DNA of 6,101 bases from Bacillota bacterium (GCA_023440865.1 JAEXRM010000055.1:1-6101), one strand, 5' to 3'; shown: positions 1 to 5,972, numbered from the stretch's first letter. Program-made: numbers and translations. Notes: a model not told the origin generated them from the letters alone.

Positions 1-1
1 C

Positions 2-235
2 CGCGAGGCGAAAGGTGCCTTCTCCTTCCGCGCCCTGATCGGCATGTCGGCAGGGGGCATGTGCATGATCATCGGCTATTTCCTGACGGAAGCCTTCCTG
101 ATGGGATACGGCATGCTTCCGGCAACGTTCTCGGTGCCCATGAACCTGCTGCAGTTTGCCGGCGGCATCCTGATCGCCGCCGCACTCTCCCCCGTGGTCG
201 CGAAGGCGCGTGCTGCGATGGAACAGGAGCCGTGA
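2..235 (+). CDS. ECF transporter S component-like membrane protein, C-terminal part
   Basis: This is an open frame entering from the left edge; only the last 77 residues are visible and the true start lies outside the window. It shows two strongly hydrophobic stretches. The first runs through ALIGMSAGGMCMIIGYFL. The second runs through NLLQFAGGILIAAAL and is followed by a short charged tail ending MEQEP. The order G-Y-F-L-T-E, then P-M-N-L-L-Q, then G-G-I-L-I-A resembles the end of ECF-type (riboflavin-transporter-like, PF07155) substrate-binding S components, which sit in the cytoplasmic membrane and work with an energising AAT module. The substrate cannot be inferred from this piece. It is 167 bp upstream of the corrinoid protein gene on the same strand, with a candidate promoter in between, so it is probably a separate transcription unit. 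Family assignment is from recalled pattern and moderately sure; a membrane protein is near certain. Confidence 0.6.
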   Translation, partial: REAKGAFSFRALIGMSAGGMCMIIGYFLTEAFLMGYGMLPATFSVPMNLLQFAGGILIAAALSPVVAKARAAMEQEP

Positions 236-284
236 GCCGACCCGACATGCCGGAACCGTATTCCGCCCGCATCTGATGGAAAAT

Positions 285-338
285 GTGCAAAGGAATCCAA
301 AAACCGTGCTATTGCCTTCCTCCCCCCGGGGATAGAAT
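285..338 (+). promoter_or_regulatory. Candidate activator-dependent promoter of the corrinoid protein gene
   Basis: A -10 box TAGAAT (333-338, 5 of 6 matches to TATAAT) lies about 65 bp before the GTG start. The best -35 is a weak TTGCCT at 312-317 with a short 15-bp spacer. Upstream sits CCAAAAACCGTGC (297-309), whose first base is 36 bp before the -10. This motif shares a 10-mer, CAAAAACCGT, with the promoter of the methyltransferase gene at nearly the same distance from its -10. A second CAAA element, GTGCAAAG (285-292), lies further upstream, with GCAAA exactly 10 bp before CCAAA. The promoter is predicted by eye only; the motif is described under the findings. Confidence 0.5.
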
Positions 339-371
339 AGGATTGTCGGGCACGCCATGTGTCCAGAGTCC

Positions 372-386
372 GCCGGCAAGGCCGGC
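372..386 (+). other. Short perfect hairpin in the corrinoid-protein leader
   Basis: GCCGGC (372-377), AAG loop (378-380) and GCCGGC (381-386) can form a six-pair all-G/C stem. It ends three bases before the Shine-Dalgarno AGGAGG. It may affect ribosome access or transcript stability; no ligand-binding fold is visible. Confidence 0.4.
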
Positions 387-389
387 ACG

Positions 390-395
390 AGGAGG
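390..395 (+). promoter_or_regulatory. Ribosome binding site fixing the GTG start at 403
   Basis: A perfect AGGAGG lies seven bases before GTG 403. The in-frame ATG at 283 has no such site and would add about 40 residues unlike anything in corrinoid proteins, so GTG 403 is the chosen start. Confidence 0.85.
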
Positions 396-402
396 AATCA
401 CC

Positions 403-1035
403 GTGCAGATTCTGTCAGACATCTCCGCCCAGTTGCAGGCGGGCAAGGCGAAGCTGGTGAAGGAACTGGTCCAGAAGGCCATCGACGAAGGCATCCCGGT
501 CGAACAGATCCTCAACGAGGGCCTGCTCCACGGCATGGGCATCATCGGCAACAAGTTCAAGAACAACGAAGTCTACGTGCCGGACGTCCTGATCGCCGCA
601 CGCGCCATGAATGCGGGCACCGAGCTGCTCAAGCCGCTGCTCGTCGCCGGAAACGTCAAGCCCAAGGGCAAGGTCGTCATCGGTACGGTTGCAGGCGACC
701 TGCACGACATCGGCAAGAATCTGGTCCGCATGATGATGGAGGGCAACGGCCTGCAGGTTGTGGACCTGGGCGTCGACGTCTCCGCGAAGCGGTTCGTCGA
801 AAGCGCCATTGCCGAAGGGGCCAACATCATTGCCTGCTCCGCGCTGCTGACAACGACGATGACCGAAATGGCCAACGTCGTCGAGGAAGCGGAACGCGCC
901 GGCATCCGGGACCGCGTCAAGATCATGATCGGCGGTGCGCCGGTCACGGACAGCTTCTGCGAGAAGATCCGCGCCGACCGCTACACCCCCGACGCCGCCA
1001 CGGCCGCCGAGGTGGCCGCCTCCTTCTGCGGCTGA
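403..1035 (+). CDS. Corrinoid (B12-binding) protein of a methyltransferase system, MtaC/MtbC/MttC type
   Basis: A 210-residue protein, the usual length for free-standing methyltransferase corrinoid proteins. In this family the protein carries a cobamide whose Co(I) form accepts a methyl group from a substrate-specific methyltransferase and passes it to a second methyltransferase. The N-terminal half (about residues 1-85) is the helical B12-binding cap with the typical GLLHGMGIIGNKF and Y-V-P-D-V-L-I-A-A-R-A-M segments. The C-terminal half (about 90-210) is the Rossmann-like cobalamin fold. It contains G-D-L-H-D-I-G-K-N with D99, H101 and G104 forming the D-x-H-x-x-G motif (H101 is the expected lower cobalt ligand), then SALLTTTM at 146-153 and GGAPVT at 177-182. 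The start is GTG with a perfect Shine-Dalgarno. The gene is transcribed alone, ending in a terminator. It converges on an MtaA-like methyltransferase, its likely partner. No substrate methyltransferase (MtaB, MtbB, MttB or MtgB type) is adjacent in the window, so the methyl donor is unknown. Confidence 0.93.
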   Translation: MQILSDISAQLQAGKAKLVKELVQKAIDEGIPVEQILNEGLLHGMGIIGNKFKNNEVYVPDVLIAARAMNAGTELLKPLLVAGNVKPKGKVVIGTVAGDLHDIGKNLVRMMMEGNGLQVVDLGVDVSAKRFVESAIAEGANIIACSALLTTTMTEMANVVEEAERAGIRDRVKIMIGGAPVTDSFCEKIRADRYTPDAATAAEVAASFCG

Positions 1036-1051
1036 CTCACGGCATAGAACG

Positions 1052-1100
1052 AAGGAGCCTGCGCGATCCGTTTGACGGCATCGAGCAGGCTCTTTTCTTC
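1052..1100 (+). terminator. Rho-independent terminator of the corrinoid protein gene
   Basis: GAGCCTGC (1055-1062) pairs with GCAGGCTC (1085-1092). Inside, CGATCCGT (1064-1071) pairs with ACGG (1075-1078) and ATCG (1080-1083) around a three-base loop, with one mismatch and one bulge. The T-rich run TTTTCTTC (1093-1100) follows. It starts 19 bp after the stop codon. Confidence 0.85.
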
Positions 1101-1143
1101 GCTCATCTTCCGTTGTCCGGCACCCGGAATACCGTAAGCGCGA

Positions 1144-1177
1144 AAGGGAGTGCCTCCTCGTGCGGAGACACTCCCTT
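1144..1177 (-). terminator. Terminator hairpin of the MtaA-like gene
   Basis: AAGGGAGTG (1144-1152) and CACTCCCTT (1169-1177) form a perfect nine-pair stem. CTCC (1154-1157) and GGAG (1164-1167) extend it inside one mismatch. Read on the minus strand it lies 23 bp beyond the TGA stop, but only three T residues follow, so the tail is weak. Confidence 0.65.
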
Positions 1178-1200
1178 ATGCGCATGTAACGCGACCTGGC

Positions 1201-2196
1201 TCACGGAGCCAGCGCGGCCTCGAAAAAGGCATCCACGTTCTCCAGCGGTGTTCCGGGCGGTATGTCGCAGCCGGAGGAAGGCACGAAGTTCGGGTATGAC
1301 TCGCCGATGCGGCGCAGCTCGGCGACCCCCGCCCGAACGGCTTCCACGGTGCCGTTCTTGAGCACGCGCGCCGGATCGAGGTTGCCGAACGCCAGCACGC
1401 CCGCAGGCACCTGGGGCAGGATGAGGCGCATGTCGACCGCATTGCCGAAATGCAGCCCCCTGGCGCCGGTGTCGGCCATGTGGCGCACCATGCCGACCGT
1501 GTTGCCGCAATTGTGGAGGATGACCGCGAAATCGTCCGTCTGCACGGCCTCGACGATTTGCTTGACATACGACATCGAGAACGCCTGCGCCTGCGCGGGC
1601 GAAATGAGGCCCGCGGCGGGTTCGGCCATCAGGATGCCATCCGCGCCGGCTGCCTTGAAGGCCTCGGCATACGCCGTCAGGAAACGGACGGCTTTTTCGA
1701 GCACCGCATGTACCATCTCCGGCTCCTCGGTCATGTTGACCATCAGCTCGGTCATGTCCATGAGCCGGCCGGTCAGGGAATAGGGACCGATGAGACCTGC
1801 AAAGACAGGCCGGTCGGTGATTGCCTCCCTTGCCCGCCTCACGGCGCGAAGGCATTCGCCGGTGCGGCCCGCACCCACTTCGGGAACGGGCAGCGCCAAG
1901 GCATCCGCTTCGGAGCACACGACTCGGCCGATGACGGTCGGCACCTCGTCTTCCACAAAGCGGACCTTGCTGCCGAAGGCCTCCGCCTCGACCGAAAGAT
2001 CCATGAACGTGACGGCGCCCGCCATGCCCGGATATCGCGTCGCGACCGCCTTCACGCCGGCAGCCTGCTTCTCGCCGTCTGTGACGGCCTCGATGACCCT
2101 CGCGCCGGTCAGGGCGAGTCCCGGAAAGGACAGCACGGGAAAGGGCTTCTTGACGGGAGCGGCGATCATGCCGTCCACCCACTGGCTCATGTTCAT
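1201..2196 (-). CDS. MtaA/uroporphyrinogen-decarboxylase-family corrinoid methyltransferase
   Basis: A 331-residue protein of the uroporphyrinogen decarboxylase superfamily branch used for methyl transfer (MtaA, MtbA, MtvA and CmuA N-terminal relatives). These zinc enzymes move a methyl group between a corrinoid protein and a thiol such as coenzyme M, or tetrahydrofolate in some bacteria. The zinc site is visible: H228 and C230 in ILHNCGNT and C310 in PSSGCDIPPGTP, matching the H-x-C...C ligand set of the family. GPYSLTGRLMDMTELM and DGILMAEPAAGLISP are typical barrel segments. True decarboxylases lack this zinc set, so haem synthesis is unlikely. The start is ATG 2196 with GGAGGTG (2208-2202) five bases before it; a second ATG at 2190 is less well spaced. 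The gene has its own promoter region, shared with the divergent PocR/AraC regulator, and converges on the corrinoid protein gene, its probable substrate. The methyl acceptor is not determinable here; because bacteria rarely use coenzyme M, tetrahydrofolate is the likelier acceptor (inference). Confidence 0.85.
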   Translation of the reverse strand: MNMSQWVDGMIAAPVKKPFPVLSFPGLALTGARVIEAVTDGEKQAAGVKAVATRYPGMAGAVTFMDLSVEAEAFGSKVRFVEDEVPTVIGRVVCSEADALALPVPEVGAGRTGECLRAVRRAREAITDRPVFAGLIGPYSLTGRLMDMTELMVNMTEEPEMVHAVLEKAVRFLTAYAEAFKAAGADGILMAEPAAGLISPAQAQAFSMSYVKQIVEAVQTDDFAVILHNCGNTVGMVRHMADTGARGLHFGNAVDMRLILPQVPAGVLAFGNLDPARVLKNGTVEAVRAGVAELRRIGESYPNFVPSSGCDIPPGTPLENVDAFFEAALAP

Positions 2197-2201
2197 GGGA
2201 G

Positions 2202-2208
2202 CACCTCC
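2202..2208 (-). promoter_or_regulatory. Ribosome binding site of the MtaA-like gene
   Basis: On the minus strand GGAGGTG lies five bases before ATG 2196, which favours that codon over the ATG two codons later. Confidence 0.8.
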
Positions 2209-2287
2209 ATCGTTCGGGCTGCGATGCCCGCTCGGACTGTCGTGGCGAATGCGGCGAAACCGGTCGGATCACCGCTTCCATGGGCTC

Positions 2288-2330
2288 ATTGTAGCAAGCC
2301 GGCCTCCCCGCATGCTATGACGGTTTTTGC
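2288..2330 (-). promoter_or_regulatory. Candidate promoter and activator site of the MtaA-like gene
   Basis: On the minus strand a -10 box TACAAT (2293-2288, 5 of 6 matches) has no recognisable -35. The motif GCAAAAACCGTCA (2330-2318) begins 37 bp upstream of the -10, almost the same distance as its near-identical copy before the corrinoid protein gene. The predicted leader is about 85 nt. No B12-box or cobalamin-riboswitch features were seen in it. Confidence 0.5.
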
Positions 2331-2337
2331 ATCAATG

Positions 2338-2403
2338 GTAAAAAGCGGACCAGTTGCGCGGGCGCTGCAACCCTTCATTCAAGCGGCTTTGAACGATTTT
2401 TAC
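2338..2403. repeat. Inverted pair of regulatory-motif copies in the divergent intergenic region
   Basis: GTAAAAAGCGGAC on the plus strand (2338-2350) faces GTAAAAATCGTTC on the minus strand (2403-2391). Their GGTAAAAA cores form a perfect 8-bp inverted repeat, 52 bp apart. Both fit the SYAAAAANCGKNC pattern also seen at 297-309 (+) and, with one mismatch, at 2330-2318 (-). They are plausible extra operator sites for the adjacent AraC-type regulator. With the flanking promoters they account for much of the 336-bp gap 2197-2532, which shows no convincing gene. Confidence 0.45.
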
Positions 2404-2422
2404 CTTTCGGGTCCATTCGGGG

Positions 2423-2473
2423 GGAAAAGTGCAAAGCCCGCACGAACCATGTCCGGCACGGGGATGATATAAT
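2423..2473 (+). promoter_or_regulatory. Candidate promoter of the PocR/AraC regulator gene
   Basis: A perfect TATAAT -10 (2468-2473) lies about 60 bp before ATG 2533, with no good -35 at 16-18 bp. GCAAAGCCCGCAC (2431-2443) starts 37 bp before the -10, a weaker version of the motif upstream of the other two promoters. The stretch GGAAAAGTGCAAAG (2423-2436) matches 278-292, upstream of the corrinoid protein gene, apart from one extra T there. This layout is consistent with autoregulation. Confidence 0.55.
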
Positions 2474-2517
2474 GGTGCCAGTCATCCGGTTCGCACACAA
2501 ACCCGCACGCCGTGCGG

Positions 2518-2523
2518 AAAGGA
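2518..2523 (+). promoter_or_regulatory. Ribosome binding site fixing the ATG start at 2533
   Basis: AAAGGA lies nine bases before ATG 2533. The alternative in-frame GTG at 2512 has no purine-rich site before it, so the shorter start is preferred. Confidence 0.65.
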
Positions 2524-2532
2524 AACCACCGC

Positions 2533-3843
2533 ATGTCACATCCCGCCGAAGCGCTCCCCCCCGACATGAAACGCGCCGCCAAGGCCTTCCGTCTTGCCAC
2601 GGGCGTATCCTGCTTTTTCATTGACACGCGCGGCGGACGCATCCAGACGGAGGAGCTCCGCACGGAAGCCGAGTCGTTCTGCGAGCGCTGTCCGAGAAAT
2701 CGGGACGGCATGCGGGACCAGGTCTGTCTCTACGGCCGCTACCAGGCGGAACGGTTTGGGGGCAGGTACGTGTTCTTCAGCCCCTGCGGCCTGACCTACT
2801 GCGTCTCGCCGATCGTTTCGGAGACATCCGGCATTTCCGGCATCTTCGCCGGTCCCATGCTCATGGTGGACGCCGAGGAGTTTCTGCTGGAGGAACTCCT
2901 GCTGTCGGCGCTGCCCGCCGGCGACGGCTGTTCCGCCGAAGACCTGGAGCGGCTGCGGCAGCAGTCCGCATTGCTTCCGGTCATTCCGGCGGACCGGGTC
3001 AACGCCTTGTCGGAGCTGTTGTTTCTGACGGCGACCGCCCTGTCGCGCGAGGACGCCGCACCCTACAGCCGGCAGCGCGATCTGCTCGAAACCAGCGCCG
3101 CCGTATCCACCAGCATTCACGCGCTCAAGGACGCCGAACGGCATGGGCGCATGCCCCATTATCCGCACGAGAAGGAACGCGAGCTGCTCACAAAGATCAG
3201 TTTGGGCGACAAGGCCGGAGCGCAGCGCATCCTCAATGACATCCTGGGATATGTCTTTTTCTCCTCCGGCAGCGACTTCGACATCATCCGCGCACGCGCG
3301 CAGGAGCTCGTCGTGATGCTGTCACGGGGCGCCCTCGAAGGCGGGGCGGATCCCGACGAGATCTTCGGTCTCAATCACCGCTATCTTGCCGACATCCGCA
3401 ACCTCAAAAGCCTCGAGGAGCTGACGGTCTGGCTGTCCAAGATCCTTGAGCGGTTCACCGACTGTGTGTTCGACCTCACCGAAATCCGGCACAAGGATGC
3501 CATCTTCCAGGCGGTCAACTACATCCGGCGCCATTTCTCCCAGCGCATCTCCCTGGACGACGTGGCCCGCCATGTGCACCTGAACGCCTCGTACCTCAGC
3601 CGCGTCTTCAAGGAGGAAATGCAGACGAATTTTGTTTCGTACGTGAACAACCTGCGCGTCGAAACCGCCAAGAAGTACCTGCTCGATTCCACCGTCCCCC
3701 TGCTCGAGGTGGCCGGCATGGTGGGCTTTGAAGAGCAAAGCTACTTCACGAAGGTATTCAAGAAGATCACGGGCATCACGCCCGGCAAATACCGGGAGGC
3801 GCGCGGCCATGCTTCCGGCAGGCGGGAACCGGGACGGGCCTGA
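2533..3843 (+). CDS. PocR-domain AraC-family transcriptional regulator
   Basis: A 436-residue protein with two recognisable ends. The N-terminal part (about residues 10-170) looks like a PocR sensory domain: FRLATGVSCFFID, then a cysteine-rich segment with C50, C53, C65, C85 and C90 (FCERCP, VCLYGRYQ, PCGLTYCVSPI) and G-I-F-A-G-P-M. The middle (about 180-315) is helical and not assigned. The C-terminus (about 324-421) is a two-helix-turn-helix AraC/XylS domain: ISLDDVARHVHLNASYLSRV, then GFEEQSYFTKVFKKITGITP ending G-K-Y-R. PocR is the activator of propanediol/cobalamin genes in Salmonella, and relatives often sit beside corrinoid methyltransferase genes, where they probably sense a small substrate. 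It is divergent from the MtaA-like gene, with shared motifs between them, so it most likely controls that gene, the corrinoid protein gene and itself. The effector is unknown. The cysteines may bind a metal or act in redox sensing (inference). Confidence 0.9.
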   Translation: MSHPAEALPPDMKRAAKAFRLATGVSCFFIDTRGGRIQTEELRTEAESFCERCPRNRDGMRDQVCLYGRYQAERFGGRYVFFSPCGLTYCVSPIVSETSGISGIFAGPMLMVDAEEFLLEELLLSALPAGDGCSAEDLERLRQQSALLPVIPADRVNALSELLFLTATALSREDAAPYSRQRDLLETSAAVSTSIHALKDAERHGRMPHYPHEKERELLTKISLGDKAGAQRILNDILGYVFFSSGSDFDIIRARAQELVVMLSRGALEGGADPDEIFGLNHRYLADIRNLKSLEELTVWLSKILERFTDCVFDLTEIRHKDAIFQAVNYIRRHFSQRISLDDVARHVHLNASYLSRVFKEEMQTNFVSYVNNLRVETAKKYLLDSTVPLLEVAGMVGFEEQSYFTKVFKKITGITPGKYREARGHASGRREPGRA

Positions 3844-4011
3844 TGCCCCTGGCAGGAGCCTGTGCCCCGCCCGTGTTCGTCAAGCGCATGGAAGGGGCGC
3901 GGGTCACATCCCTGCCCCCTTCCCCGCACCACCGGCGCCCAGAAACCGCATCAGGCGTCCAGAAACCGCTTCAGGCGTCCCCGAAACCGCATCAGGCGTC
4001 CAGAAACCGCT
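3844..4011. other. Intergenic gap between convergent genes; no gene seen
   Basis: This stretch lies between the regulator and activator stop codons. It holds a GC-rich hairpin (3890-3923) and most of a four-unit tandem repeat (3940-4020); I see no supported gene in it. Confidence 0.6.
3890..3923. terminator. GC-rich stem-loop between convergent genes, possible bidirectional terminator
   Basis: GGAAGGGG (3890-3897) and CCCCTTCC (3916-3923) pair perfectly. GC (3899-3900) pairs with GC (3914-3915) and GGG (3901-3903) with CCC (3910-3912) around a TCACAT loop. It lies 46 bp past the regulator stop and, on the other strand, 88 bp past the activator stop. There is no T tract on either side, so intrinsic termination is not certain. 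Confidence 0.45.
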
Positions 4012-4020
4012 TCAGGCGTC
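3940..4020. repeat. Four-unit tandem repeat, 20-21 bp unit, overlapping the activator's stop codon
   Basis: The units are 3940-3959, 3960-3979, 3980-4000 and 4001-4020, all close to CAGAAACCGCWTCAGGCGTC. They alternate A and T at the W position (A, T, A, T), and the third has CCCG in place of CAG. This suggests that a two-unit block of about 40 bp was duplicated. On the minus strand each unit contains GACGCCTGA; in the last one this supplies the final two codons and the TGA stop of the RACo-type gene. There are no unique spacers, so it is not a CRISPR. Confidence 0.9.
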
Positions 4021-5931
4021 TCCGAAGAGCATGGCCTCCACATACCGGCTGTTGAAATCCTGCCGTCCGGACAACTCGACAAACCGCATCGTCCGGGCCG
4101 TGTTCCGCCCCCGCATCCGAAACCCGCCGGACAGCAGGCAGGACATGGCGCCGGCAAGCGCCGCGTTGCCGACCGGCCTGATCCTGCCCGCCAAAGCGCC
4201 GGGGATCAGGCCGGTGCGGATCGCGGAATCGGGATTGAGCCAGGTCCCCAGCCCTCCGGCCAGATGAACGGTGGCGATGCCGGAAAGACCGATGCCCGCG
4301 ACATCGGCCAGTGTTGCGATGCCGGCCGCGACCGCGGCCTTGGCATTCTGGAATTCCCGCACATCGCGCTGGGTCAGCAGGATGTCTCGCCCATGGGCGG
4401 CAAGCGTGGCGGGCACAAGACACACCGCGGCCTGACCGTCGCGCTCGGTCAGGCGGGCACGCAATGCCGGCGGGAAATCGTCCGGCAGGTCATCCGCATC
4501 CAGGATGCGGCCGGTTTCATCGATCAGACCGGCTTCGAGCAGTGCTGACACCGCATCCAGCAGACCGGTGCCGCACAGTCCCTCCGCCTGTCCGCCGCCC
4601 AGCACGGTGAATGCCAGATCCGCCCCGTTGTTGCCGCCGTTGCAGGCCACACTGTCGATCGCGCCATCCACGGCACCCATGCCGAAGCGGATGCCTGCCC
4701 CCTCGAAAGCGGGTCCGGCCGCGGTGGAGCAGGCCAGCAGCCCGTTCCTGTCACCCAGCACCAGCTCGCCGTTCGTTCCCAGGTCCACCACCAGGGCGGG
4801 CGCATCCGCCTGGTCCAGGCCGCAGGCCAGCACCGCGGATACCGTATCCGCCCCCACATAGGCGCTCACGCCGGGCAACAGCACGACGGACGCGTGCTCC
4901 GGCGCATCGGGCCACAGGACCCGTGCCGCCGCCACCGTCTCGTCCACGCTGACAGGGATGAACGGGGCCGCGGCGATGGCCGCCGGCGGCCATCCCATCA
5001 GCAGGTGCCCCATCGTGGTGTTGCCGGTGAGCACCCACTCGTCGACCGCCCCGGGATCCACGCCGGCTGCGTCGCACAGCCGCAGGCCCAGTGTCCGCAG
5101 GTCGGCCAGGATGATGTTGCGCAGCTGTGCCGCCCCGTCCTCCTGCTCCATCGTATGGCGGATGCGCGAGATGACATCTGCGCCGAAGCGTTTCTGCCCG
5201 TTGAGCAGCGTTTCGGTCGCCAGGACGGTGCCGTCCGAGAGATCGATCAGGCTGCCGGCAATGGTCGTTGTGCCGATGTCACAGGCGATGCCGGTCGTAC
5301 AGGCTGTCCGGTCGCCCGCCAGGAATCCGCGGACGCGGCCATTGTGAAGCACGGCGGTCACGCTGCCGTCCGACGCCCGCAGCAGGTTCGGGAGCCGGTG
5401 CAGCAGCGAAGGCGCCCCTTCTCCCGCCATGTCGGCAAAGCTGCCGCGGCCATCCGGCGGACAGACCGCCATGACGCCGGCCTGTCGCAGCGCATCAACA
5501 AACCGTGCGGCGTCCGCTCGTTGGTCTGACAGAGACGGCGCGGGCACCGACAACCCGATCCGCCGGACGACGGGAGAGGGAGCGGGCATCCGAAAGACCG
5601 ATTCGGCTGCGATTTTCGCCTTGCGCTCCCGGGTTTCCACCGTCAGGTCGCCCCCGGCCGCCAACCGGACCAGGCAGGCGAGCCGGTGGCCTTCCACGAC
5701 AGCGTCACGCCCCAGCAGGCGGATCTCCGCTTCCGTCGGGGCGTTGCAGGCGCCATCGCCCGTCGGCGTGACACGGACCCTGCACTTGCCGCAGGTGCCG
5801 TTGCCGCCGCAGGCATGCCCGAAGCCGGGCACCGCGGCCCGAATTGCCTCGAATGGCGTCATGCCGGCCTGAATGACCGCCGGCGTGACGCCTCCGTCAT
5901 GATGGATCTGTATCGTGATGTCGCCGTCCAT
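4012..5931 (-). CDS. RACo-type reductive activator of corrinoid proteins ([2Fe-2S] ferredoxin plus ASKHA ATPase)
   Basis: A 639-residue protein matching the corrinoid-activation family (RACo/RamA-like in role; DUF4445 C-terminal domain). Such enzymes couple ATP hydrolysis to low-potential reduction of inactive Co(II) corrinoid to Co(I). The N-terminus (about 1-95) is a plant-type [2Fe-2S] ferredoxin with C41, C47, C50 and C86 (C-x5-C-x2-C-x35-C, in ACGGNGTCGKCRV and LACLV). A middle domain leads to the ASKHA fold: DIGTTTIAGSL at about 218 and the conserved N-G-Q-K-R-F-G-A-D-V-I-S-R-I. Further along are GNTTMGHLLMGWPP, DLGTNGELVLG, GPAFEGAGIRFGMGAVDG, CGTGLLDA and HLAGGLG. I chose ATG 5931, which has GGGGAG (5942-5937) five bases before it. 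A GTG at 5976 has no such site and overlaps the stop of the upstream gene. It lies 41 bp behind that gene on the same strand, so they are probably cotranscribed. Its likely client is the corrinoid protein at 403-1035, or one encoded beyond the right edge. Confidence 0.92.
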   Translation of the reverse strand: MDGDITIQIHHDGGVTPAVIQAGMTPFEAIRAAVPGFGHACGGNGTCGKCRVRVTPTGDGACNAPTEAEIRLLGRDAVVEGHRLACLVRLAAGGDLTVETRERKAKIAAESVFRMPAPSPVVRRIGLSVPAPSLSDQRADAARFVDALRQAGVMAVCPPDGRGSFADMAGEGAPSLLHRLPNLLRASDGSVTAVLHNGRVRGFLAGDRTACTTGIACDIGTTTIAGSLIDLSDGTVLATETLLNGQKRFGADVISRIRHTMEQEDGAAQLRNIILADLRTLGLRLCDAAGVDPGAVDEWVLTGNTTMGHLLMGWPPAAIAAAPFIPVSVDETVAAARVLWPDAPEHASVVLLPGVSAYVGADTVSAVLACGLDQADAPALVVDLGTNGELVLGDRNGLLACSTAAGPAFEGAGIRFGMGAVDGAIDSVACNGGNNGADLAFTVLGGGQAEGLCGTGLLDAVSALLEAGLIDETGRILDADDLPDDFPPALRARLTERDGQAAVCLVPATLAAHGRDILLTQRDVREFQNAKAAVAAGIATLADVAGIGLSGIATVHLAGGLGTWLNPDSAIRTGLIPGALAGRIRPVGNAALAGAMSCLLSGGFRMRGRNTARTMRFVELSGRQDFNSRYVEAMLFGDA

Positions 5932-5936
5932 GTCCA

Positions 5937-5942
5937 CTCCCC
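5937..5942 (-). promoter_or_regulatory. Ribosome binding site fixing the activator start at 5931
   Basis: On the minus strand GGGGAG precedes ATG 5931 by five bases and supports this start over GTG 5976. Confidence 0.7.
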
Positions 5943-5972
5943 GCCCTGCCAACCGTCCTGCCGGCACTCCGC

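Noticed and set aside
251..265. Terminator after the transporter gene
   Set aside because: CGGAA/TTCCG gives only five pairs and no T run follows, so it is too weak to call.
357..1361. Long open frame on the plus strand running through the corrinoid protein gene
   Set aside because: It is an out-of-frame shadow: arginine-, glycine- and histidine-rich, no domain pattern, and it runs across the terminator into the antisense of the methyltransferase gene.
1103..2281. Long open frame on the minus strand overlapping the MtaA-like gene
   Set aside because: It is a second frame of the same DNA with low-complexity Arg/Gly/Pro-rich translation and no Shine-Dalgarno; the frame at 2196-1201 has the zinc-site motifs.
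2197..2287. Cobalamin riboswitch in the methyltransferase leader
   Set aside because: The leader is only about 85 nt, too short for the usual fold, and I could not find a B12 box.
3940..4020. Possible CRISPR array
   Set aside because: The units abut one another with no spacers and no cas genes are nearby; it is a simple tandem repeat.
3728..4548. Plus-strand open frames covering the repeat and the activator 3' end
   Set aside because: They are repetitive or Pro/Arg-rich translations antisense to a well-supported gene, with no start signals.
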